Notes: a model not told the origin generated them from the letters alone. A stretch of 10,655 nt of DNA from JAYXXU01 sp049301135 (GCA_049301135.1 JBAQKP010000173.1:1-10655); one strand, 5' to 3'. Counted from the first letter of the stretch, positions 1 through 6,098 are shown. Program-made: numbers and translations.

Positions 1-1512
1 CAAGCGATCATGATCAGCCACGCCAGCCACTATCTTGAGCAACTGCGCGCTGCGTATGTGTTGGCGGATTTCGGTGATCGGCAAGCAGTGATCAACCAAC
101 AAGTGCAACATCTGGCTGCCGAAGTCGATGCGGTTGCCTTGATGCCGGAAGCGCTGCTGGACGAAGTCACCGGCTTGGTCGAATGGCCAGTTGCCCTACG
201 CGCCACCTTTGAAGCGCGCTTTCTGCACGTGCCACAAGAAGCGCTGATCTCGACCATGCAGGACAATCAAAAGTATTTTTGCTTGGTCGATCATGCCGGC
301 AAGTTGCAGCCGTACTTTATCACCGTGTCGAATATCGAAAGCAAAGACCCTGCACAGATCATTGATGGCAATGAAAAAGTCGTGCGTCCACGCCTGACCG
401 ATGCGGAGTTTTTCTTTAAACAAGACCAAAAACAGCCGCTGTTTGCCCGTCAAGTCAAACTGCAAAACATGATTTTCCAAGCCCAACTGGGCACGTTGTG
501 GGACAAAGCCGAGCGGGTTGCAAATTTGTCTGCGTTTATTGCGACGCAGATCGGCTCTGACATCGAGCAAACCACTCGCGCGGCACTACTGGCAAAAATG
601 GATTTGGCGACTGAACTGGTCGGTGAATTCCCTGAATTACAAGGGATTGCGGGTAGTTATTACGCCAAACTCGAAGGCGAACCGCATGAGGTATCCGAGG
701 CGATTCGTGAGCAGTATTTGCCGCGTTTTGCGGGTGACGTGTTGCCACAGACACAGGCCGGTTTTGCGGTCGCGTTGGCAGATCGTTTGGATACGTTGGC
801 GGGGATTTTTGGGATTAACCAAGCGCCAACTGGCAGCAAAGATCCGTTTAGTTTGCGTCGTGCCGCGATTGGGATTTTGCGTCTATTGATCGAAAAGCAA
901 ATCGCGCTGCCGCTGACTGCGTTGGTGGGTATGGCGGTCAAAGGCTACGGCAACAAGATCAAGGACGGCATGAAAACCCTGACCGATGCCAGCGAGTTTT
1001 TGCAGGGTCGCTATCGGGCGATGTACGAAGATCAAGGCATTGCGGTCGATACGATTTTGGCGGTGCAGGCGCTCAGTCCTGATTCTCCGTTGGATTTTGA
1101 TCGGCGGATTCGGGCGGTTGAGCATTTCCGGCGCTTGCCAGAAGCAGCGGCATTGGCGGCGGCGAATAAGCGGGTGGCGAATATCCTCGCCAAAGAAGCT
1201 GATCAAGCCAGCCTACTCTCTCAAGGCACGGCGAGTACTGTCGATGCGGGTCTGTTGGTCGAAGCGGCGGAGCAGGCGTTGTTTGCACAGCTTGAAGCGT
1301 TAGAGCCGGTGGTACAGCCATTGTTGGCGGCGCGGGATTATACGCCTGCGTTGTCGAAGCTTGCGGCGTTACGCGACTCGGTGGATCAATTCTTTGATCA
1401 GGTGATGGTCAATGCTGACGATGCGGCGTTAAAACTCAATCGGTTACGCTTGCTGGCGCGGTTGCGTGGGCTGTTTATGAGTGTGGCGGATGTGAGTGTG
1501 TTGCAGGGTTAA
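1..1512 (+). CDS. glyS: Glycine--tRNA ligase beta subunit, C-terminal part (5' end outside window)
   Basis: This is the beta chain of the alpha2beta2 glycyl-tRNA synthetase, which charges tRNA-Gly in the cytoplasm with the alpha chain GlyQ. The frame is open from base 1, so the ATG at 10 is internal. The 503 visible codons compare with about 690 residues in the E. coli protein, so roughly 185 N-terminal residues are missing. Family blocks seen include LLDEVTGLVEWPVAL, VPQEALISTMQDNQKYF, FITVSNIESKD, NEKVVRPRLTDAEFFF and, in the C-terminal half, GSKDPFSLRRAAIGILRLL. The end of the protein (FDQVMVNADDAALKLNRLRLL) matches the DALR-like anticodon-binding domain. glyQ should lie just upstream of the window. 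An inverted repeat 20 bases after the stop may end transcription. Confidence 0.97.
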   Translation, partial: QAIMISHASHYLEQLRAAYVLADFGDRQAVINQQVQHLAAEVDAVALMPEALLDEVTGLVEWPVALRATFEARFLHVPQEALISTMQDNQKYFCLVDHAGKLQPYFITVSNIESKDPAQIIDGNEKVVRPRLTDAEFFFKQDQKQPLFARQVKLQNMIFQAQLGTLWDKAERVANLSAFIATQIGSDIEQTTRAALLAKMDLATELVGEFPELQGIAGSYYAKLEGEPHEVSEAIREQYLPRFAGDVLPQTQAGFAVALADRLDTLAGIFGINQAPTGSKDPFSLRRAAIGILRLLIEKQIALPLTALVGMAVKGYGNKIKDGMKTLTDASEFLQGRYRAMYEDQGIAVDTILAVQALSPDSPLDFDRRIRAVEHFRRLPEAAALAAANKRVANILAKEADQASLLSQGTASTVDAGLLVEAAEQALFAQLEALEPVVQPLLAARDYTPALSKLAALRDSVDQFFDQVMVNADDAALKLNRLRLLARLRGLFMSVADVSVLQG

Positions 1513-1531
1513 CCAGCACTGTATGCTCGAT

Positions 1532-1560
1532 GATATGGGTAACGAGATGTTGCCCATATC
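1532..1560. repeat. Inverted repeat after glyS / upstream of the brnA-like gene
   Basis: Bases 1532-1543 pair with 1549-1560 around a 5-base loop. The outer 8 base pairs are perfect (GATATGGG/CCCATATC), then comes one T-G wobble and three more pairs. No run of T follows, so it is not a classic intrinsic terminator. It also abuts a candidate -35 box at 1561, so it could be an operator for the next gene. BrnA-type proteins are known to repress their own promoters. The structure is seen directly; its role is inferred. Confidence 0.6.
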
Positions 1561-1591
1561 TTGACCTGATAAATTATCGTGGCCTTAGAAT
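1561..1591 (+). promoter_or_regulatory. Candidate sigma-70 promoter for the brnA-like gene
   Basis: TTGACC at 1561-1566 resembles a -35 box and TAGAAT at 1586-1591 a -10 box, with a rather long 19-base spacer. The ATG of the downstream gene follows 27 bases after the -10. The inverted repeat ending at 1560 directly touches the -35. This is a prediction by eye only. Confidence 0.3.
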
Positions 1592-1618
1592 GCGAGAATC
1601 GATACAAGGTGTTGCACC

Positions 1619-1915
1619 ATGTCAAACAATACCACTAGGCCTAAAATTCTGATTCCTACCAAAACGGAAGATCAGCAACTACTTGCTGCTGCGCTGGCTG
1701 ACCCTGATGCGCAGCCTTTGAAGCCCGAACAACTCTCACAGATGCAACCACTACGCGCAGTGCGTGGTCGCCCAAAGTCTGAAGCTCCCAAACAATTGGT
1801 GTCTGTGCGCTACAGTCCAGAGGTGCTGGATTTTTTTAAATCGAGTGGCGCGGGTTGGCAAGCTCGAATGGATGCGGTATTGCTGGGTTATGTGAAGGCG
1901 CAAAAAACGTCTTGA
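1619..1915 (+). CDS. BrnA-like antitoxin / ribbon-helix-helix protein (orphan)
   Basis: A 98-residue protein. The C-terminal part, about residues 58-92 (QLVSVRYSPEVLDFF, then a GAGWQARMD segment and an amphipathic helix), has the layout of the BrnA antitoxin family: a DNA-binding beta strand, a helix, then a G-x-GWQ-x-R-hydrophobic motif. In known BrnTA modules BrnA neutralises the RNase BrnT and represses the operon. The N-terminal half is a longer, polar, Gln/Leu-rich extension with a GRPK minor-groove-type motif at residues 50-53. The ATG has AAGGTG at 1606-1611 in ribosome-binding position. No BrnT partner lies upstream, where it normally sits: the 106 bases between glyS and this gene cannot encode it. 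It may be an orphan antitoxin, a stand-alone regulator, or the remnant of a pair. The family call comes from motif recognition. Confidence 0.7.
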   Translation: MSNNTTRPKILIPTKTEDQQLLAAALADPDAQPLKPEQLSQMQPLRAVRGRPKSEAPKQLVSVRYSPEVLDFFKSSGAGWQARMDAVLLGYVKAQKTS

Positions 1916-1951
1916 CGATTTTTAACACAAATTTGATTTTAGGAGTACTCT

Positions 1952-2176
1952 ATGCTTAAGACAGGACATATCGAACACGAGAGACGTGGGGATGACATTT
2001 ATTTCAGATGTACCCACTGTAATCATGACGAAACCGTAAAAAACTATGAAAATGGAGCGACACCTAAAGACTTCGTTCATATGCCTTTCCTAAAAGGAGG
2101 AAAGGCATATTACGCAGAATGTAGGAAATGTCGCAAGGTCTCGGAAGACTTCTATCCTAACTCACATCTCATATAG
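1952..2176 (+). CDS. Small zinc-ribbon-like protein of unknown function
   Basis: A 74-residue protein that I do not recognise. It has two CxxC pairs, Cys20/Cys23 (CTHC) and Cys57/Cys60 (CRKC), spaced as in a zinc ribbon or knuckle, with aromatic and charged residues between. A strong ribosome-binding site, AGGAG at 1941-1945, lies 6 bases before the ATG. By my count the gene is about 41% G+C (92 of 225 bases), clearly lower than glyS and parA nearby. Three of its five arginines use AGA or AGG, which the flanking housekeeping genes avoid; this suggests horizontal transfer. A 13-bp perfect inverted repeat lies inside the gene. It starts 36 bases after the brnA-like gene and ends 34 bases before the DUF3916-like gene, so the three may be co-transcribed. 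The small size and missing partner leave its role open. Confidence 0.7.
   Translation: MLKTGHIEHERRGDDIYFRCTHCNHDETVKNYENGATPKDFVHMPFLKGGKAYYAECRKCRKVSEDFYPNSHLI
2079..2110. repeat. 13-bp perfect inverted repeat inside the zinc-ribbon gene
   Basis: ATATGCCTTTCCT at 2079-2091 is exactly complementary to AGGAAAGGCATAT at 2098-2110, with a 6-base loop AAAAGG (2092-2097). Loop plus stem contain AAGGAGG at 2094-2100, a perfect Shine-Dalgarno-like string, but no start codon follows at a suitable distance. In the mRNA this would form a stable hairpin within codons 43-53. Such a long perfect palindrome is unusual in a 225-base coding gene. Confidence 0.8.
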
Positions 2177-2179
2177 ACT

Positions 2180-2199
2180 CTTTATTCTGAAGGATAAAG
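2180..2199 (+). promoter_or_regulatory. Hairpin ahead of the DUF3916-like gene
   Basis: Bases 2180-2187 pair with 2192-2199 (eight pairs, one T-G wobble) around a TGAA tetraloop. The only good Shine-Dalgarno-like string before the next gene, AAGGA at 2190-2194, lies half in the loop and half in the stem, and 16 bases from the ATG. The hairpin could lower translation of the next gene or weakly terminate the previous transcript, since it is followed by a T-rich stretch. The structure is visible; its function is a guess. Confidence 0.4.
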
Positions 2200-2210
2200 T
2201 ATTCCTTTAA

Positions 2211-2717
2211 ATGCGCCAATTCGCCCTATCCTCCAAAAAACTACGCAACATTCCACGTCGGCTGCGTGCCTTAGCACGCTGGGCGGCGGGCTTTGCCGGT
2301 CGATATGTCCCTGCACAGCGAGCCGATGCGCGTTTTTTTAATTGGAAGATTCCCGTTCACCTACACCTGTTACAAGGCCAACAAACCACGCCAGACCTGC
2401 AAGCGTTTTGTATACAGCAGTTGATCCAAGCTGCCCAACATTTGGTTGACGCAGCCAAAGCTCACACTCCAGCGCCCTATTATCGCGTAGCCTGCCTAAT
2501 CATCTGGCCGTACTTGCATCAGAGTGAAGTCACGATTTTTTATGATCCTCAGTATTATCAAGGTTTTCTCAATATAAAGACCCCGCTACCCCGCAGCGCC
2601 TTACTTGAACATTTAGCACTTGAGATTCCAGCGGATTGGCAAGTGGTCGGCGTCGATGCCACGCAGCCAGACGACCCACAGCCGGTGACATGGTGGGTAA
2701 TTGGACAGCCGGTTTAA
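2211..2717 (+). CDS. DUF3916-like protein of unknown function
   Basis: A 168-residue protein without signal peptide or membrane segment. It opens with a basic helix (KKLRNIPRRLRALARW, residues 9-24). Then come FFNWKIPV (42-49), TTPDLQAFCIQQLIQAA (59-75), a RVACLIIWP strand ending in SEVTIFY, and a C-terminal PADWQVVGV ... WWVIGQPV segment. This order of blocks fits the DUF3916 family as I remember it. The family has no assigned biochemical role that I know of. A stop codon (TAA) sits directly before the ATG, so this is the earliest possible start, and no other Met occurs near the N-terminus. Its ribosome-binding site is poor because AAGGA is 16 bases away and within a hairpin. Base composition is closer to the host than that of the preceding small gene. 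Confidence 0.7.
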   Translation: MRQFALSSKKLRNIPRRLRALARWAAGFAGRYVPAQRADARFFNWKIPVHLHLLQGQQTTPDLQAFCIQQLIQAAQHLVDAAKAHTPAPYYRVACLIIWPYLHQSEVTIFYDPQYYQGFLNIKTPLPRSALLEHLALEIPADWQVVGVDATQPDDPQPVTWWVIGQPV

Positions 2718-2794
2718 ACGCAAATCACCAAACTGTCACCCCAATCCCAGCAATTTTTGTTAGTCTGTTACGGGTCTGACCGAACGGAATCCTT

Positions 2795-3418
2795 ATGAAA
2801 ACTATCCTGATCGCCAACCAAAAAGGCGGCTGTGGCAAAACCCTGACTGCGATTACCCTCGCCAGTGCGTTGGCGGCACGCGGCGATAAGGTCGCGCTGG
2901 CCGATGCCGACCCACAAAAATCCTCCCTGCGCTGGCTGAAATTGCGCCCTGACACAGCGTCCGCGATTATTGGCTTGGATTGGCGTAACGAAAAAAGCAT
3001 CGGCGACGCCCCGAAAAAAACCGATTGGCTGATTATTGATGCGCCTGGTGCTTTGACTGGCGAACATGCCGAACAACTGATTGCCGAGTGTCATGCGATC
3101 ATTACGCCGGTACAACCATCGTTTTTTGATGTGGACAGCACCCAGCGTTTTTTAAAGAACATCGAAGACATTAAACGCATTCGTAAAGGTAAAACCTCAG
3201 TACATCTACTGGCCAATCGCGTCCGCGCCCAAGCGGTCACCAATCAGCAACTGAATCAATTCTTTGACAAAATCGGTCAGCAACCGGTGGCGTGGATTAC
3301 CGAGCGCAGTGCCTACCCGCAACTGGCGGCTGAGGGTTTAAGCGTGTTTGATCGCTCCCAAAAACTGTATCGCGACATTCAGACCCAGTGGCAACCGGTG
3401 TTAGACGCACTGCGCTAA
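2795..3418 (+). CDS. ParA/MinD-family P-loop ATPase, solitary
   Basis: A 207-residue cytoplasmic ATPase of the ParA/MinD group, which position plasmids, chromosomes or protein complexes by ATP-dependent dimerisation on DNA or membrane. The deviant Walker A motif KGGCGKT spans residues 10-16, with signature Lys10 and catalytic Lys15. The Walker A' motif DADPQKS is at 37-43 and Walker B (DWLIIDAPG) at 77-85. ANR at 140-142 fits the nucleotide-contact region. The protein is short and lacks the N-terminal helix-turn-helix of large plasmid ParA proteins and a MinD-type C-terminal amphipathic helix. It therefore resembles the small single-domain type Ib ParA or ParC-like positioners. No ParB, parS array or replication gene is visible, so a segregation role for a plasmid is unlikely. 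The lipoprotein gene starts 25 bases downstream and may be co-transcribed. The start has only a weak GGAA before it. Confidence 0.9.
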   Translation: MKTILIANQKGGCGKTLTAITLASALAARGDKVALADADPQKSSLRWLKLRPDTASAIIGLDWRNEKSIGDAPKKTDWLIIDAPGALTGEHAEQLIAECHAIITPVQPSFFDVDSTQRFLKNIEDIKRIRKGKTSVHLLANRVRAQAVTNQQLNQFFDKIGQQPVAWITERSAYPQLAAEGLSVFDRSQKLYRDIQTQWQPVLDALR

Positions 3419-3443
3419 GATCCAATATCAGGGGCAGCCAACC

Positions 3444-3854
3444 ATGCAGATTCGACCGATTTACCTGCTGACACTGAGCATGACGCTGCTGATCGGCTGC
3501 GCCAGTGGCGTGCGGCCATACGATGGCGTGGTCGGTTTTACCCTGATCCCGCAGCAGAGCAACCACTACCGTTATGTCGATGAACAACGGCATGGTCAGG
3601 CCTTTGTGGTGGCGCAATTGCGTAAGGGTTGTGCGGAGCAACTGGGCATTACAGCCGAACAAGTACAACTCGATCAACTGGATGTGCGGCCACTAACAGG
3701 TCGCGTCAGTCAGACGATTCAAGTGCCGACGGGTGTGGCGTTTAGTGGTGATAATTTCCAAACTGACCGCCAAACCATCTACGGCCAAGACAACCAAACG
3801 CGGCCAATCGCCCTGATCGAAGCCCGCGCTCGTTGTGGTATCGTCGCGCCTTAG
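3444..3854 (+). CDS. Small predicted lipoprotein of unknown family
   Basis: A 136-residue protein with a lipoprotein signal peptide: a short charged N-terminus, a hydrophobic core (YLLTLSMTLLIG) and lipobox L-I-G-C with Cys19 as lipidation site. Ala at +2 means no Asp retention signal, so outer-membrane sorting is expected. The mature part is polar and Gln-rich and contains two further cysteines (63 and 131) that could form a disulfide. I recognise no domain. The gene lies 25 bases after the ParA-like ATPase on the same strand, preceded by a purine-rich AGGGGC a little far from the ATG. It ends convergently with the hydrolase gene, 30 bases away, without a convincing terminator between them. 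The sorting prediction rests on the motif alone. Confidence 0.8.
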   Translation: MQIRPIYLLTLSMTLLIGCASGVRPYDGVVGFTLIPQQSNHYRYVDEQRHGQAFVVAQLRKGCAEQLGITAEQVQLDQLDVRPLTGRVSQTIQVPTGVAFSGDNFQTDRQTIYGQDNQTRPIALIEARARCGIVAP

Positions 3855-3884
3855 CTGTTTAATCTTACGGCTAAAGCTCGCCAA

Positions 3885-4700
3885 TTAATGCACGGTAGAC
3901 GCCAGCCGCTCCTGAAAAAACCGTAGCACTCGCTGCAACGCGACTAGCGTCGGATGGCCTTCTTGGTCGATCAGATCCGTAGTTAATACCGAGTGCGCGG
4001 TGATGCTGTTGCCGTGCGGATTACGAAAGCTGGAATCAATGGTGATCCCTTCAAAACCCTCGCCAAAGGTCTGCTGTAGCGCACAAAATCGCTGCGGCGG
4101 ACACAATGGATCATGGCTAAACCGTAAACCTAAAATCCTCAACTGCTCGTCTTCTACGCGTTTTTGTAAAATTTCAACGCCTTCAGGGCTTAAATGTAAA
4201 CCGGCTTTTTGTGCAGCCGTCACCCCAACTGGTAAAGAAGGCTGACTCAGCACAGGCGCAGTCACCCACGGATCAAGTGCAAGTGTCAGGGCAAAATTAC
4301 CGGTTAAGCACATGCCCAGCACGCCAACCGAACCACCAAGTTCATCATGCACCGCCTTGGATAGGCCGCGTAAAAAATCAGTCACTGGACTGCTTTTATT
4401 CGCGTCAAATACCGCAAACTCTTTACGCACACAAGACATAGCGATTTCTTTTACCGCGCTAGTCAGGCTAAACGGCGTCCCCGCAATGCCCAACAAACAC
4501 GGCATAAAGACGGTAAAGCCAGCCGCGGCGACTCGACGGGCAAAGTTGGCGACTTCTGGGGTAATCGTCGGGACTTCATGAATAATAATCACCGCAGGGC
4601 CACTGCCTTGCCGATAGACCGGATAGGTATAATCGGCATAGGTCAGTGCATTGACGGTAAAATCGCGCAAATGATCAAATTCTTTAATGGTGGCTCGCAT
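3885..4700 (-). CDS. Dienelactone hydrolase family protein
   Basis: A 271-residue alpha/beta hydrolase of the dienelactone hydrolase (carboxymethylenebutenolidase) family. The expected cysteine-based triad is visible: nucleophile Cys131 in the elbow GMCLTG, Asp197 in FSHDPLCP and His236 in ITAHSV. The acidic residue of the conserved early strand motif is Glu42 (VIIIHEVP). Family members hydrolyse dienelactone or related esters in the cytoplasm. This protein is about 35 residues longer than the classic enzyme of about 236, has an extended N-terminus, and has a GMCLTG elbow instead of GFCLGG, so the true substrate is unknown. There are no aromatic-degradation genes nearby. The ATG at 4700 is supported by AGGAAG (4707-4712, minus strand) six bases upstream. 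It is probably transcribed alone, from a candidate extended -10 at 4729-4737. Confidence 0.88.
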   Translation of the reverse strand: MRATIKEFDHLRDFTVNALTYADYTYPVYRQGSGPAVIIIHEVPTITPEVANFARRVAAAGFTVFMPCLLGIAGTPFSLTSAVKEIAMSCVRKEFAVFDANKSSPVTDFLRGLSKAVHDELGGSVGVLGMCLTGNFALTLALDPWVTAPVLSQPSLPVGVTAAQKAGLHLSPEGVEILQKRVEDEQLRILGLRFSHDPLCPPQRFCALQQTFGEGFEGITIDSSFRNPHGNSITAHSVLTTDLIDQEGHPTLVALQRVLRFFQERLASTVH

Positions 4701-4728
4701 GGATGGCTTCCTGAAATCAGCAATGCTT

Positions 4729-4737
4729 GATATAGCA
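4729..4737 (-). promoter_or_regulatory. Candidate extended -10 for the hydrolase gene
   Basis: On the minus strand this reads TGCTATATC, a TGn-extended -10-like box about 29 bases from the hydrolase ATG. No good -35 lies 17-18 bases further upstream, which is tolerable for an extended -10 promoter. It is a visual prediction only. Confidence 0.3.
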
Positions 4738-4878
4738 TGTTATGCCGCTAAACACAGCGCCTCGCGCCGCAGATCTTGATTGGAAAATTAAATCAGCCAG
4801 CACATCTGACGCAATCTACATTTCAACAGAGCACATCAGCTAGCCTCACGAAATTTCCGCTCATTGGCATAGATAAAT

Positions 4879-4887
4879 TGCTATGAT
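4879..4887 (+). promoter_or_regulatory. Candidate extended -10 for the AI-2E-family gene
   Basis: TGCTATGAT is a good match to an extended -10 (TGn followed by TATGAT), but there is no clear -35. A start of transcription near 4894 would give a leader of about 107 bases before the ATG at 5001. That leader would contain the mini-ORF and the hairpin at 4929-4943. Confidence 0.35.
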
Positions 4888-4928
4888 CGGCTTGACCGTT
4901 CATGCACGCCAATACAGCCAGAATCAAT

Positions 4929-4943
4929 CACCCGTGACGGGTG
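4929..4943 (+). repeat. Small perfect hairpin in the transporter leader
   Basis: CACCCG (4929-4934) pairs perfectly with CGGGTG (4938-4943) around the loop TGA. It lies about 57 bases before the chosen transporter start and has no T-tract after it. It may be a regulatory stem in the mRNA leader or a protein-binding palindrome. Confidence 0.45.
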
Positions 4944-5000
4944 CGGCATGCCTTCAAGCCTAAATCCCGATCTTCTTGTTATTGTTTGTTTGAGTCCTTC

Positions 5001-6098
5001 ATGCACAATCCCCAACTGATTAACCGACTGATTTTACTCACCCTACTGGTTGGGCTACTCGCACTGAGCTATCAGGTGTTGGCGTTTTTTATTTCGCCAG
5101 TGCTGTGGGCAGCGATTTTGGCCTATGTGACGTGGCCGATGTATCGTCGCTTACGCAACGGGCTGAATCAACGGCACAATCTCAGTGCAACGATCATGAT
5201 TCTCGGATTTATTTTGGTGATTGGTGTGCCGGTGATGATCGGCTTATTTATCTTGCAACAAGAAGCGCGGATGTTATACGGCCACCTGCAAACGCAGTTA
5301 CTGTCGGGCAAATTTAGCATTCCAGACTTGGTGACCAAGCTGCCGCTGATCGGCGGGCAAATCCAAGAACTGATCGCTGAACTAAACGCCGATCCTGACC
5401 AAATCATGCTGCAAATGCGTGAATGGATTCAGTCGCATCTGGCCTACGGCAAAGAGATCGTCAATGAGGTGTCACGCAATCTGGCTCGCCTGAGCTTCGC
5501 GCTATTGACCTTGTTTTTTATGTATCGCGATGGTGATCGAGTGCTGGTGCAGGTACGTGCTGCGCTGCATAAGGTGCTGGATACGCGTTCGGAAGGCTAT
5601 CTGCAAGCGATTGGCCAAACCACGCAGGCAGTGGTGTACGGGATTGGTTTGACGGCGTTGGCACAGGCTATGCTGGCGGGCTTGGGCTATTGGATGGCCG
5701 GTGCGCCAAGTCCGATTTTGCTCACACTGATGACCTTTGTGATTGCGTTGATTCCGTTTGGAACGCCATTTGCGTGGGGCATCGTCAGTCTGTGGTTGGT
5801 GTCGCAAGGTCAAACCATGCCTGCATTGGGCTTGGCCTTGTGGGGCATTTTTGTGGTCAGTTGGATTGATAATATCATTAGGCCGATGGTGATTTCGGGC
5901 GCGACCAAAGTGCCGTTTATTTTGATCATGTTCGGGGTGCTGGGCGGCTTAACGGCGTTTGGGATGATTGGGCTGTTTATTGGCCCCGTGATTTTGGCGG
6001 TGTTGCTGGCCGTCTGGCGCGAGTGGTTGGCGCAAGAAGCTGTGGTCGAACAGGCGGAAATCGATGCAGTACGGGCGGCACACGATCAAAACGGGTAA
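5001..6098 (+). CDS. AI-2E family (UPF0118) inner-membrane transporter
   Basis: A 365-residue polytopic membrane protein of the AI-2E/UPF0118 family, related to E. coli YdiK and TqsA. Members are proposed exporters or permeases of small molecules or ions; the autoinducer-2 label rests on one member and does not fix the substrate. Hydrophobic segments lie at about residues 8-45, 62-85, 162-175, 205-235, 238-268, 272-290 and 303-340. Between the second and third is the usual soluble stretch (about 86-160). Family motifs seen are FALLTLFFMYRDGDR (166-180), WIDNIIRPMVISG (288-300) and GMIGLFIGPVILA (321-333). The frame is open to a GTG at 4941. I chose ATG 5001 because the extra 20 residues are polar, Cys/Arg-rich and unlike the family, and 365 residues matches relatives of about 350-370. 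The ribosome-binding site is weak (GAG at 4992-4994). Confidence 0.9.
   Translation: MHNPQLINRLILLTLLVGLLALSYQVLAFFISPVLWAAILAYVTWPMYRRLRNGLNQRHNLSATIMILGFILVIGVPVMIGLFILQQEARMLYGHLQTQLLSGKFSIPDLVTKLPLIGGQIQELIAELNADPDQIMLQMREWIQSHLAYGKEIVNEVSRNLARLSFALLTLFFMYRDGDRVLVQVRAALHKVLDTRSEGYLQAIGQTTQAVVYGIGLTALAQAMLAGLGYWMAGAPSPILLTLMTFVIALIPFGTPFAWGIVSLWLVSQGQTMPALGLALWGIFVVSWIDNIIRPMVISGATKVPFILIMFGVLGGLTAFGMIGLFIGPVILAVLLAVWREWLAQEAVVEQAEIDAVRAAHDQNG

Larger units (their letters stand above)
4701..5000. other. Divergent intergenic region
   Basis: This 300-base gap separates the minus-strand hydrolase gene from the plus-strand transporter gene. It should hold promoters for both. I see a candidate extended -10 on each strand, one small hairpin (4929-4943) and an 11-codon mini-ORF (4902-4937). 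I see no RNA gene, no repeat family and no larger ORF apart from an in-frame GTG extension of the transporter from 4941, which I do not favour. Confidence 0.6.

Noticed and set aside
1513..1618. A BrnT toxin gene ahead of the BrnA-like gene
   Set aside because: The gap of 106 bases is far too short for a toxin of about 90 residues, and no remnant of one is recognisable.
2718..2794. ParB-binding (parS-like) site or promoter ahead of the ParA-like gene
   Set aside because: I found no parS-like palindrome and no convincing -35/-10 pair in these 77 bases.
3855..3884. Shared terminator between the convergent lipoprotein and hydrolase genes
   Set aside because: Only a 5-base TTAGC/GCTAA pairing with a long loop is visible, with no T-tract.
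4000..4581. Plus-strand open frames opposite the dienelactone hydrolase gene
   Set aside because: They are antisense shadows of a gene with an intact catalytic triad, and their translations show no domain-like composition.
4941..5000. GTG-initiated N-terminal extension of the AI-2E-family gene
   Set aside because: The extra 20 residues are basic and Cys-rich, unlike family N-termini. The GTG lies inside the 4929-4943 hairpin. The protein from ATG 5001 has the usual family length.
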